From Yoonia sp. BS5-3 (GTDB lineage Bacteria > Pseudomonadota > Alphaproteobacteria > Rhodobacterales > Rhodobacteraceae): a stretch of 64,000 nucleotides of DNA. The translations under genes and the position numbers were made by a program. Numbering within the stretch: the first letter of the stretch is position 1; each line of letters opens with the position of its first letter. The notes under the pieces are model-generated. The model was given only the letters and a program-made list of their open reading frames with translations, was not told where the DNA came from and ran no database searches. The stretch covers positions 124,001-188,000 of the forward strand of contig NZ_CP150951.2 in assembly GCF_038069655.2 (NCBI RefSeq). The letters run 5' to 3'. Of this stretch, positions 18,774 to 27,241 are shown piece by piece.

Positions 18774-18790
18774 ATTGAACAATGTTCAAT
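18774..18790. promoter_or_regulatory. 17-bp perfect palindrome, candidate operator of the lipid operon
   Basis: Two eight-base arms ATTGAACA and TGTTCAAT flank a single A. The site lies about 36 bases upstream of the preferred P450 start (TTG at 18826) and just after the BI-1 terminator, exactly where a promoter/operator of the operon should be. The TGAAC-n3-GTTCA core resembles operators of TetR-type lipid regulators such as DesT/FabR, but the spacing differs and no regulator gene is adjacent. Regulator identity is inference. Confidence 0.6.
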
Positions 18791-18825
18791 TTATTGATAA
18801 CTTGGGTCAAGAGGAGAAGATCATC

Positions 18826-20202
18826 TTGACTGTTCTGGACAGCGCCACAGCCCCGCTCACAACGCTTGAACGCCCGGACCTGAAACATATTCCAGGGCCC
18901 AGGACACTGCCGTTCATCGGTAAGACAATCAGTTTCGCGCTTGACCCTTACGGCACTTATTTTGATCAAGTCGCACGCTTTGGTGATGTCTTTCGTATGA
19001 CCGTGTTCGGGGAAACCTGGGCCGTTTTGGCAGGCCCTGATGCGCTTGCACATGTCTACCTGAACCGCGAAAACATCTTTTCGGCGCAGAACGGGTTGAA
19101 AGCCTTTGCGCCCATTTTTTCGGGCGGCCTGTTACATCGGGACGACCTTGATCATCGGGCCCATCGCCGTGTGATGCAGGCGGCATTTCGGGCCCCTGCC
19201 CTTCGCAATTATCTGGACCTGATGAATGGCGAAATCACCCGCCGGCTGGACGCATGGCCCATCAATGAAAAGATGAAATTCGGCCCCAGCGTCAAAGAAC
19301 TGACACTCCGCCTTGGCGCACATGTTTTCATGGGCGTCACCGATGAGGCAGAGGTGGCACAGATCAATGCGCTTTTTGTCAAAGAGGTCGCGGCAACAAG
19401 CGCTGTGATCCGCAGACCGCTGCCATTTACAAAAATGGGGCGCGGTGTCGCCGCACGCGCAGCGCTAGCCGATCACTTCCGCCGCCTGATTGCCAAACGC
19501 AAGGCAACCGGGGGCGATGATTTCTTTTCGCAGCTTTGCATCGCCGAAGATGAAGAAGGGAAAGTTTGGTCAGATCAAGATATCGTTGATCACTTTAATT
19601 TCTTGCTAGTTGCCGCCCACGACGCTGTCACCGGTGGATTGACGGCGATGATCTGGGCATTGGCACAGGATGCCGAACTGCAAGAGCGCCTGCATGCTGA
19701 AATCGGCCAACTGCCCGAAGGGCCATTGCAATATGATCGTCTTGACCAGCTGGATCTGACCGATCGGATTTACCGCGAAGCTTTGCGCCGCTTCACCCCA
19801 TCTGCTTTCACCGCACGCGCCGTGATGGCCGATACCAAATGGCAAGGGCACCATCTGCCGCGTGGGACGAATGTGGTGATTTGCCCGGGTCCGGTGATGA
19901 TGACACCAGAGATCTTTCCGGACCCGCAACGCTTTGACCCGGGCCGCTACACGCCCGAACGCGCCGAAGATCGCCGCCACAAATTTGCATGGTCACCGTT
20001 CGGCGGCGGGGCTCATAAATGTATCGGGCTGCATTTTGCATCGATTCAGGTAAAGGCCTTCATGGTCCAATTGATCCAGCGTTACAGGATCGAAATGGCC
20101 CCAACCGACCTGCCCAAATGGCGCCATATCCCAACCCCTGTCCCGACAAACGGCTTGCCTGTCACACTGCGCTTGCGCCAAGCTGCCGCACAGAAACAAT
20201 AA
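18826..20202 (+). CDS. cytochrome P450
   Basis: 458 residues from the TTG at 18826, chosen because AGAGGAGAAG lies eight to fifteen bases upstream; a TTG at 18775 falls inside the palindrome and has no ribosome site. P450 landmarks are all present: proline-rich IPGPRTLPFIG near residue 24, I-helix AAHDAVT (about 263-269), ExxR in REALRR (Glu318, Arg321), and haem loop FGGGAHKCIG with Cys399. There is no strong N-terminal membrane anchor. The overall look is of the CYP120/CYP26/CYP51-like branch that acts on isoprenoid or retinoid substrates, which suits the isoprenoid genes that follow. First gene of the operon, 63 nt before the HMG-CoA reductase gene. The substrate and redox partners are unknown. 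Confidence 0.93.
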   Translation: MTVLDSATAPLTTLERPDLKHIPGPRTLPFIGKTISFALDPYGTYFDQVARFGDVFRMTVFGETWAVLAGPDALAHVYLNRENIFSAQNGLKAFAPIFSGGLLHRDDLDHRAHRRVMQAAFRAPALRNYLDLMNGEITRRLDAWPINEKMKFGPSVKELTLRLGAHVFMGVTDEAEVAQINALFVKEVAATSAVIRRPLPFTKMGRGVAARAALADHFRRLIAKRKATGGDDFFSQLCIAEDEEGKVWSDQDIVDHFNFLLVAAHDAVTGGLTAMIWALAQDAELQERLHAEIGQLPEGPLQYDRLDQLDLTDRIYREALRRFTPSAFTARAVMADTKWQGHHLPRGTNVVICPGPVMMTPEIFPDPQRFDPGRYTPERAEDRRHKFAWSPFGGGAHKCIGLHFASIQVKAFMVQLIQRYRIEMAPTDLPKWRHIPTPVPTNGLPVTLRLRQAAAQKQ

Positions 20203-20265
20203 CCGGATCACACCGATGCATGGATTGAAAACCGTGATACCGGCGCATTTTATCGGAGCCTTTTC

Positions 20266-21531
20266 GTGACCATTCCCACCCATGTTCAAGCGATGCTCGC
20301 GCGGATACGCGAAAAATTCACGCCCGAAAAACTACGGGCGCAAATGGCGGCACGCGACGCGCCATTTCGCACGCTTCGCCCTGTGCGCCATGCCTCGGAA
20401 CAAACCGTGCTGCGCTATTGGAAGCGCCTGATCGGCCCGGCAACAACGGCTGATCGCGACTTAATTGCGGACCCGGCCAGCCTTGCCGCGGCCGAAAGCT
20501 ATTCGGGCAATATTGAAAACTACATCGGCACGGTAAAAGTGCCGGTGGGCGTGATCGGTCCGCTGCGGGTGAACGGGATCAATGCCGCACGCGACTACCA
20601 TATCCCCCTTGCCACGACCGAAGCGGCGCTGGTGGCATCTTATGGGCGCGGCGCATTTGCAGCGACCAAGGCCGGTGGCATCAGCACCGCCGTATTATAC
20701 GAGGGGGTCATACGCACCCCCGCCTTCACCTTTGAGAACATCCTGAATGCCGGGCTGTTTGTCGAATGGGTGGTGCAGAATATTGATCGCTTGCGCGCTG
20801 CCGCCGAAAGCACCACCCGGCATGGCAAACTGGTCTCAGTCGAACCTGTGATCGACAATGACGTCGTGTTCTTGATCTGCCGCTACACAACAGGGGATGC
20901 ATCGGGGCAGAACATGGTGACGATCGCAACCCATGCGCTGTGCGAAAAGATCGCGGCAGATTGCAGCGTGCCGATCGGGCGCTGGTATATTGAGGGAAAT
21001 TTCTCTGGCGACAAAAAAGCCTCTGCGCTTGGCCTGATGACAGGCCGGGGGCGCAAGGTCAGCGCATCTGTCGTGCTGCCAGCCAAGGTGATCGAAACCG
21101 TGCTTGGCACAACGGCGCAAGACATGCTTGCCTATGGGCGGATCGCCGATCTGGGGTCTAAACTTTCGGGGCAAATGGGGGCACAAGCCCATTATGCCAA
21201 CGGTTTGGCAGCGCTCTATATCGCAACCGGCCAAGATGCGGCTTGCGTTGCGGAAAGTGCCATGGGCTTTACGCGGATGGAAGCACGAGGCGACGATCTT
21301 TTCTGTTCCGTCACGATGCCGAATATCCTGGTCGGTTCGGTCGGCGGGGGCACAAATCTGGCCAGCCAAGGCGCCGGTTTGAACATTCTGGGGCTCAAAG
21401 GGGCAGGCAATGGCGCCGCACTGGCCGAGGTGACAGCTGCCTTGTGCCTTTGCGGTGAGATTTCCATCGTGGCGGCCATCGCAGCGGGTGACTTTACCCG
21501 GGCGCATGAAAATCTGGCGCGGCTCAGATGA
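20266..21531 (+). CDS. class I HMG-CoA reductase
   Basis: 421 residues, GTG start with a CGGAG ribosome site. The enzyme type reduces 3-hydroxy-3-methylglutaryl-CoA to mevalonate with two NADPH. The four catalytic residues can be placed: Glu119 in LATTEAALVASYGRG, Lys250 in FSGDKKAS, Asp324 in TGQDAAC and His414 in RAHENLAR. ENYIGTVKVPVGVIGPL, TTGDASGQNMVT and GGGTNLASQGAG are class I blocks. There is no membrane domain. Alphaproteobacteria normally make isoprenoids by the MEP route, and none of the other mevalonate enzymes is in this window, so it may reduce a different acyl-CoA to an alcohol (inference). It overlaps the UbiA gene by 4 nt. Confidence 0.92.
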   Translation: MTIPTHVQAMLARIREKFTPEKLRAQMAARDAPFRTLRPVRHASEQTVLRYWKRLIGPATTADRDLIADPASLAAAESYSGNIENYIGTVKVPVGVIGPLRVNGINAARDYHIPLATTEAALVASYGRGAFAATKAGGISTAVLYEGVIRTPAFTFENILNAGLFVEWVVQNIDRLRAAAESTTRHGKLVSVEPVIDNDVVFLICRYTTGDASGQNMVTIATHALCEKIAADCSVPIGRWYIEGNFSGDKKASALGLMTGRGRKVSASVVLPAKVIETVLGTTAQDMLAYGRIADLGSKLSGQMGAQAHYANGLAALYIATGQDAACVAESAMGFTRMEARGDDLFCSVTMPNILVGSVGGGTNLASQGAGLNILGLKGAGNGAALAEVTAALCLCGEISIVAAIAAGDFTRAHENLARLR

Positions 21532-22439
21532 CACTCGCCCAGCGTCTTTGGATCTATCAATCCGAACGGTTCCCTTTGGCGAAAACACTACCGCTGCTGG
21601 CCTGTTTTTCCGCCGCTTCAATCACGATCTCCGCTGTGCTTGCAAATCGTCCCTTGCCCGGCCTTGCCGCTTATGGCGTCGGGTTCCTACTTGTCTTCAT
21701 CCTGTTCTTCCAGCTGCGTGTCGCCGATGAAATAAAAGACGCCGAGGATGACGCCAAATATCGCCCCGAGCGGCCCATACCACGCGGATTGGTCACGTTA
21801 AGACTGATCGTCTGGCTGGGGATCGGAACCATCCCAATTGGGGTCTTGTTGGCCTTGGCGCACGGTGCGGGCCTGATATGGCTGCTGCTGCTGACCTGGG
21901 GCTGGCTGGCGGCAATGAGCTTTGAATTCGGTGTACCAAAATGGCTCAAGGCGCGCCCGACGCTTTATCTTTTGTCGCATATGGCGATCATGCCACTGAT
22001 CGACCTGTTGCTGACCGGGATCGAGTGGTTGCCGCATGGCGCCGCCGCGCCTGGCCTGTGGCTTTTCATTGCGCTTTCATTCGCCAACGGATGTGTGCTG
22101 GAAATTGGGCGCAAGCTTTGGGCGCCTGAGAATGAGCGTGTCGGCGTTCAGACATATTCTGGTCTATGGGGGCCACGACGGGCGGCGCATGTCTGGCTTG
22201 TTTTCGTGGGCATTGCTGCGCTGCTTTTGGTTGGTGTTGGCGTTGCGACAGGGTTCGCCCTGGCCTTCAGCCTGATCGCGGCTGTTGGTTTTGCCATTTG
22301 CCTGCGGGCGGCGCGGGGCTATGCAAATGCCCCTAGCCCGGCGGCGGAAAAACAGATCGATACACTTGCGGGCCTGTGGGTGTTTGGATGTTATGCGACG
22401 GCTGGCTTTCTCCCCCTCGCCCTAGGAGCGTTATCATGA
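21528..22439 (+). CDS. UbiA-family membrane prenyltransferase
   Basis: 303 residues, about eight or nine membrane helices. The first Asp-rich motif is VADEIKDAEDDAKYRPERPIPRG (Asp67, Asp71, Asp74/75), which binds the Mg-diphosphate of a prenyl donor. The second acidic motif is of an unusual form: EIGRKLWAPENERVGVQTYS, Glu-rich rather than DxxxD. The family attaches prenyl chains to aromatic, quinone, tetrapyrrole or glycerol-phosphate acceptors; the acceptor here is unknown. Coupled by 4-nt overlaps on both sides, so it must act with its neighbours. Confidence 0.88.
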   Translation: MTLAQRLWIYQSERFPLAKTLPLLACFSAASITISAVLANRPLPGLAAYGVGFLLVFILFFQLRVADEIKDAEDDAKYRPERPIPRGLVTLRLIVWLGIGTIPIGVLLALAHGAGLIWLLLLTWGWLAAMSFEFGVPKWLKARPTLYLLSHMAIMPLIDLLLTGIEWLPHGAAAPGLWLFIALSFANGCVLEIGRKLWAPENERVGVQTYSGLWGPRRAAHVWLVFVGIAALLLVGVGVATGFALAFSLIAAVGFAICLRAARGYANAPSPAAEKQIDTLAGLWVFGCYATAGFLPLALGALS

Positions 22440-24841
22440 TCCTGTTCGACAATACCGATCCCGCGAAGGCTGGCGGTAAGGGCGCGTCGCTTGCCAAACT
22501 GGCCGCGCAGGGTTTCAACCCACCTGCGTTTTTCGTGATCAAGGCGGACGCAATTGTTGATGGAACGCCGAAACGCGGGCTGAAAAGCGCCGTTGCCAAA
22601 GCGCTCAAAACCATCGGACCGGGGCCCTATGCTGTGCGCTCATCAGGGCAGGCAGAGGATGGCACCGATCACAGCCATGCCGGTCAATTTGATACGTTTC
22701 TTAATATCAAAGTGGGCGATGTTGTTGATATGGCCGCCAAGGTCTGGGCGTCGGGCTTTGGCGAAACGGTGGCCACCTACCGCGCGATGAAAACCGGCGG
22801 TCAGGCCGCAGCCCCGGCCATTGTTGTCCAGCGGATGATCGATGCGCGCATCTCGGGTGTGGCCTTCAGCGCAGATCCCGTCAGCGGGCGGCGTGACTGT
22901 GTGGTAATCTCAGCCGTTGAGGGGCTTGGCGATGCGCTGGTCAGCGGTGAGGTTGACGGGCAAAGCTGGGTTGTCGCCGATACGATCACCGGGCCGGACG
23001 ATCCGATTTTGTCGGCTGATGACATTCAAAACATTGCGGCATTGGCCCGAAAAGCTGAAGCCGCTTTTGGCGCGCCGCAAGATATTGAGTGGGCCATTGA
23101 CGCAGGCGGGCTGCACATCCTGCAATCCCGCCCGATTACAACTGCACTCAAGGCCACTGCAACGCCCGATGAAACGCTGACGATTTTTGACAATTCAAAC
23201 ATCGTCGAAAGCTATCCGGGCCTGGTGTCGCCCCTGACATATAGCTTTGCGGTCCATGTCTATAACCGGGTCTATCAGTCCTTTGTCCGGCTGCTTGGGG
23301 TCAGAGAAACGACAATCGCTGACAATGCCGCTGTCTTCCGGAATATGCTGGGCCGCGTGGATGGGCGGGTCTACTATAATCTGGTGAACTGGTACCGGGC
23401 ACTGGCGCTTCTGCCGGGGTTTTCGCTGAACCGCGCCTATATGGAAACCATGATGGGTGTGGACACCCCCATGCCTAAGGAAGTGACCAACTCCATTGGC
23501 CCGCCCCCGGCCACAGGCATCAGGAAAGTCCTGGAATACGGCAAGCTCGCCCGTGTCGCTCTGCGGCTTGTTTTTGAAGCCACGCGCCTGCCCCGCACCC
23601 GCCGGCAGTTTCATAAACGCCTGAATGCGGCCTTGGACAGTGATCTTGATTTGAACACGGCCAACCCCACCCAGCTCGCCGCCGAATACCGGCGCATCGA
23701 AAGCACATTGCTTGATCGCTGGGATGCCCCGTTGGTCAACGATTTTTTGTGCATGATTGCCTTTGGCGCATCGCGGAACCTGCTTGAAAAATGGCTGGGG
23801 GACAGCGGGCTGATCTTGCACAACGATGTCATGATCGGACAAGGCGATATCGTATCTGCCGAACCCGCGCAGCGGATCGCAAAAATGGGCCAGATCGTCG
23901 CGGCACATGACATCCCGGACGACCAGATTGAGACACACCCAGCCCTGCAGGACGAATGGTCTGCCTATCTGGCAAAATTCGGCGATCGTTGCACCGAAGA
24001 GCTCAAGCTGGAATCCATTCCGTTGACCGAGGATGCATCGCAGCTGCGTGCCGCGATTGCAGCCAGTGCAAAACGTCCACCTGCCACACATCAGGCCGCA
24101 TCAGAACCCGATTGGGGCGCAATTTTTCAAGGACAACCGATCAAGGCCCGGTTGGCAAAATGGGTCGTGACATGGACCAAAGCCCGGGTGCGTGATCGCG
24201 AAAACCTGCGCTTCGAACGCACCCGGTTGTTTGGCCGGGCGCGCCAGGTCTTTCTGGCCTTGGGCCGCGAATTCGCCGCCCGCGATCTGATCGATACGCC
24301 CCGGGATATCTTTTATCTGACCGTGACCGAAATCATGGGCGCGGTTGAGGGGTTTGGCCTGTCTCCAAACCTGCGCGGCATCGCCCAGATGCGCAAGGCC
24401 GAGGATACCGCATCAACGCATCGACCAGACCCACCAGAACGGATCGAACTGCGCGGCCCCGCAATCGTGCCGCATACGGCGCAGCATGTGATGGCACCTA
24501 CCGAAGAAACCGGTGATACGCGCAGTGCGACGGGCTGTTCAGCGGGGCAGATCACAGCCAAAGCCCGCGTCATACGCGACCCGCGCACCCAAAGCCTGAC
24601 CCCCGGCGATATCCTTGTCGCTCGCCATACCGACCCTGGTTGGATCGCTGTCTTTTCAAACGCCAGCGCCATTGTGGTTGAACGCGGCTCGCTGTTGTCC
24701 CATTCCGCGATTGTGGCGCGCGAACTGGGTATACCTTGCGTCGTGGGCTTGAAGGGCGCCACGCAATGGGTCAACGACGGGGATGTACTAGAGGTCGATG
24801 GCGCGACAGGGATGGTTCGGAAACATGACGCAGGGCTCTGA
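22436..24841 (+). CDS. PEP-synthase/rifampicin-phosphotransferase-like dikinase
   Basis: 801 residues. Domain order: an ATP-grasp PPDK_N domain (AGGKGASLAKLAAQGF at the N-terminus, YAVRSSGQAEDG, GVAFSADPVSGRRD, IEWAID...LHILQSRPI); a long middle domain opening with NSNIVESYPGLVSPLTYSFA; and a C-terminal swivelling phosphohistidine domain with ERGSLLSHSAIVARELGIPCV (His756). The PEP/pyruvate TIM barrel of real PEP synthases is missing. This is the layout of rifampicin phosphotransferase, which uses ATP to phosphorylate a small molecule via the phosphohistidine. In this operon it probably phosphorylates a lipid or isoprenoid intermediate (inference). ATG at 22436 overlaps the ubiA-like stop by 4 nt. 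Confidence 0.88.
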   Translation: MILFDNTDPAKAGGKGASLAKLAAQGFNPPAFFVIKADAIVDGTPKRGLKSAVAKALKTIGPGPYAVRSSGQAEDGTDHSHAGQFDTFLNIKVGDVVDMAAKVWASGFGETVATYRAMKTGGQAAAPAIVVQRMIDARISGVAFSADPVSGRRDCVVISAVEGLGDALVSGEVDGQSWVVADTITGPDDPILSADDIQNIAALARKAEAAFGAPQDIEWAIDAGGLHILQSRPITTALKATATPDETLTIFDNSNIVESYPGLVSPLTYSFAVHVYNRVYQSFVRLLGVRETTIADNAAVFRNMLGRVDGRVYYNLVNWYRALALLPGFSLNRAYMETMMGVDTPMPKEVTNSIGPPPATGIRKVLEYGKLARVALRLVFEATRLPRTRRQFHKRLNAALDSDLDLNTANPTQLAAEYRRIESTLLDRWDAPLVNDFLCMIAFGASRNLLEKWLGDSGLILHNDVMIGQGDIVSAEPAQRIAKMGQIVAAHDIPDDQIETHPALQDEWSAYLAKFGDRCTEELKLESIPLTEDASQLRAAIAASAKRPPATHQAASEPDWGAIFQGQPIKARLAKWVVTWTKARVRDRENLRFERTRLFGRARQVFLALGREFAARDLIDTPRDIFYLTVTEIMGAVEGFGLSPNLRGIAQMRKAEDTASTHRPDPPERIELRGPAIVPHTAQHVMAPTEETGDTRSATGCSAGQITAKARVIRDPRTQSLTPGDILVARHTDPGWIAVFSNASAIVVERGSLLSHSAIVARELGIPCVVGLKGATQWVNDGDVLEVDGATGMVRKHDAGL

Positions 24842-25928
24842 AATCGCGGGTAAAGCCAGCTTTGAACATATCCGCTATGCGCAGCTATGGGAGGATGCAG
24901 ATGTGCTCTGCGCGGCCCTGCCGCAAGAGCCCGGCAAAACGCTGGTGTCAATTTGCGCCGCAGGCGACAACGCGCTGGCAATGCTGACGCTTGATCCGGC
25001 GCGGGTTGTTGTTGTGGACTTATCCCGGGCACAAATCGCCTGTCTGCACCTGCGGGTCGGGGCATATCGCAGTTTATCACACCCCGAATTCCTTGAGCTG
25101 ATGGGATCGCGCCCAAGCGATCAACGCGGCGCATTGCTTGACCGCGCCATCGCAGATTTGGATGAAGAAACCCGCGCATTCTGGCAGGCCCGCCGCGCAG
25201 ATGTCATCACATATGGAGCGGGCGGCGTTGGCAAGTTCGAACGGTATTTCCGCATTTTCCGCACCAAATTGCTGCCATTCGTGCATTCAAAGAAGACCAT
25301 TGATGATATCTTCGTGCCCCGCAGCAAGGCAGAGCGGCAGGTATTCTTGGACACGCGCTTTAACACCTGGCGTTGGCGGCTTTTACTTAACCTATTCTTT
25401 TCACGGCGCGTCATGGGGCGGATGGGACGGGATAAGGCGTTTTTTGATCATGTCGAAGGCTCGGTCGCGCAGCATGTGGCCCGGCGCATCAAACATGCGG
25501 CAGTTGATTGTGACCCATCCCAGAACCCCTATCTGCATTGGATCATGACAGGCACACATAACGACGCGCTGCCAATGCCGTGGCGGGCCGAACATTATGA
25601 GACAATCCGTAACCGCCTCGACCGGCTCGATATTCGGCACGGCGCGCTTGAAGCATTTATCGATGATGGCGACAAAGCAGACGGCTTTAACCTGTCGGAC
25701 ATTTTCGAATACATGTCGCCCGATATTTTCAGCAAAGTATACGGGCAAATCCTGTCGGCGGCGCAGCCAAAAGCGCGGCTTGTCTATTGGAACATGATGG
25801 CGCCCCGGCGGGTCCCCCCTGCCTTTGACGGGTCAATCACAACATGCACGGATCAGGAAAACCGCCTGAAAGCGGAAGACAAAGCGTTTTTCTATTCCGA
25901 TTTTGTGATTGAGGAATTCCAGGGATGA
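24825..25928 (+). CDS. DUF3419 / BtaA-like aminocarboxypropyl transferase
   Basis: 367 residues. DUF3419 proteins include BtaA, which moves the 3-amino-3-carboxypropyl group of S-adenosylmethionine to diacylglycerol on the way to betaine lipids. Visible blocks: IRYAQLWEDADVL, SICAAGDNALAML (SAM-binding Rossmann loop), VVVVDLSRAQIACL, ITYGAGGVGKFERYF, FNLSDIFEYM and LVYWNMMAPRR. There is no BtaB N-methyltransferase next to it, so the product may stop at a homoserine-type lipid or the acceptor may be an isoprenoid (inference). The start at 24825 lies 17 nt inside the upstream gene; a 4-nt overlap links it to the next. Confidence 0.85.
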   Translation: MTQGSEIAGKASFEHIRYAQLWEDADVLCAALPQEPGKTLVSICAAGDNALAMLTLDPARVVVVDLSRAQIACLHLRVGAYRSLSHPEFLELMGSRPSDQRGALLDRAIADLDEETRAFWQARRADVITYGAGGVGKFERYFRIFRTKLLPFVHSKKTIDDIFVPRSKAERQVFLDTRFNTWRWRLLLNLFFSRRVMGRMGRDKAFFDHVEGSVAQHVARRIKHAAVDCDPSQNPYLHWIMTGTHNDALPMPWRAEHYETIRNRLDRLDIRHGALEAFIDDGDKADGFNLSDIFEYMSPDIFSKVYGQILSAAQPKARLVYWNMMAPRRVPPAFDGSITTCTDQENRLKAEDKAFFYSDFVIEEFQG

Positions 25929-27241
25929 GCGCGGCTTTGCAAATCGCGATTGCGTTTGCATCCATCGCTGTGCTTCTGGGGCTGATGGCCCTGGTCAAGG
26001 GCCTTGCGCGGGCCAAGGATATCTCGGCCGAGGTGCAGCGCAAGCTGGTCCATATGGGCACCGGGCTATACGCGTTAACGCTGCCCTGGCTTTTTGCAGA
26101 TAGGTGGCCAGTCTTTATGCTGGTTGGGCTGACACTGCTGGTGATGGCGGTCTTGCGGCTTCCAGCCATGGCCAAGGGCGGTATCGGCGAAACGCTGCAC
26201 GGGGTTGAACGTCAGTCTTATGGCGATATCCTCTTGGCTTTGGCGGTCGGGACGGTGTTTTTATTGGCAGATGGCAACGCTCTTTTGTATGTCTTGCCGA
26301 TTGCGACGCTCACCCTGGCAGATGCGGCCGCCGCGCTTACGGGCAGCCATTACGGGCGCAAGTTCTTCACGGTTGAGGACGGACAAAAATCGGTCGAGGG
26401 ATCGACGGCCTTTTTCATGGTCACGCTAGTTCTGTCGATGATCTGTCTGCTGCTTCTCTCGGACGTATCGCGGCCCAATGTGATCTTGCTTGGGGCTATG
26501 GTGGCGGCATTCGGCACGCTTGTCGAAGCCGATAGCTGGCGAGGCTTTGACAATTTCTTCCTACCAACCGGCCTGATGGTGTTTCTGGCCATGCATATGG
26601 ACAGCTCATGGCAAGAACTGCTGGGCTTGATTGGTATGTTCGTTATGACACTCGCATTGTTCTTGCGGCTGGCGCCGCGGCTGGGCGTGACGAAACATGC
26701 CGCACGCGTCTATACGATCGCCGCCTTCCTGCTGATATCAGTGACAGCGTTGCAAAATACAGTTTTGCCGCTTCTGGTGTTCGTCATTCACGCCATCGCG
26801 CACCGCACGAACCCCTGTAAGGCAGCCTACCCGGCGCTTGATATTGTGGCCGCCATCGCATTGGCCAGCTTTGGATGGTTGGCCGCCGGATTGGTGGCAG
26901 AGGCAAACGCCCTGATGTTTTACGGGTTGATGTCTGTCGGCCTTTCGGTCGGCTTGTTCGGGGTGGCGTTGGGCAAGTCTACACTTGGCATCCGCATCGG
27001 GGCCGCAACAGCGTTAGGGATCGGACTATACGGCCTTTATAGCATTTTGATGCAGTACAATCCCGCCTTTGTGAAATGGCCGGGCGATATGCGCCTGACC
27101 GGAATTTTGGTGATCGGCCTGGTCGTGACTGCCGTGTCGTTCAAACCGGGTGCGTTTAACACATATCGGGCGGCAAAACTGACACTTCTTGCACTGGTCG
27201 TACCAGGGCTAAGCTATGGCATGGGGGTGATACAATCATGA
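25925..27241 (+). CDS. dolichol/phytol-kinase-like polytopic membrane protein
   Basis: 438 residues, about twelve or more membrane segments. The N-terminal half has the CTP-dependent polyprenol kinase / CDP-diglyceride synthetase pattern: AEVQRKLVHMGTGLYAL, then TLADAAAALTGSHYGRKFF, EDGQKSVEGSTAFF and VEADSWRGFDNFFLP. These correspond to the RKxxH, DxxAxxxGxxxG and KSxEGS blocks of VTE5/SEC59 relatives. The C-terminal 200 residues form another hydrophobic module I do not recognise. The likely role is phosphorylation of a prenol or activation of a phosphatidate-like lipid. It overlaps both neighbours by 4 nt. Confidence 0.78.
   Translation: MSAALQIAIAFASIAVLLGLMALVKGLARAKDISAEVQRKLVHMGTGLYALTLPWLFADRWPVFMLVGLTLLVMAVLRLPAMAKGGIGETLHGVERQSYGDILLALAVGTVFLLADGNALLYVLPIATLTLADAAAALTGSHYGRKFFTVEDGQKSVEGSTAFFMVTLVLSMICLLLLSDVSRPNVILLGAMVAAFGTLVEADSWRGFDNFFLPTGLMVFLAMHMDSSWQELLGLIGMFVMTLALFLRLAPRLGVTKHAARVYTIAAFLLISVTALQNTVLPLLVFVIHAIAHRTNPCKAAYPALDIVAAIALASFGWLAAGLVAEANALMFYGLMSVGLSVGLFGVALGKSTLGIRIGAATALGIGLYGLYSILMQYNPAFVKWPGDMRLTGILVIGLVVTAVSFKPGAFNTYRAAKLTLLALVVPGLSYGMGVIQS

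Noticed and set aside
18774..18790. LexA/SOS box
   Set aside because: Alphaproteobacterial LexA boxes are GTTC-n7-GTTC direct repeats; this is a GAAC/GTTC inverted repeat with different spacing.
18775..18825. TTG at 18775 as the P450 start
   Set aside because: It lies inside the palindrome, and a better ribosome site (AGAGGAG) precedes the TTG at 18826.
23195..24091. Minus-strand frame of 298 codons
   Set aside because: It lies opposite the phosphotransferase-like gene; composition is cysteine- and glycine-heavy with no recognisable domain.
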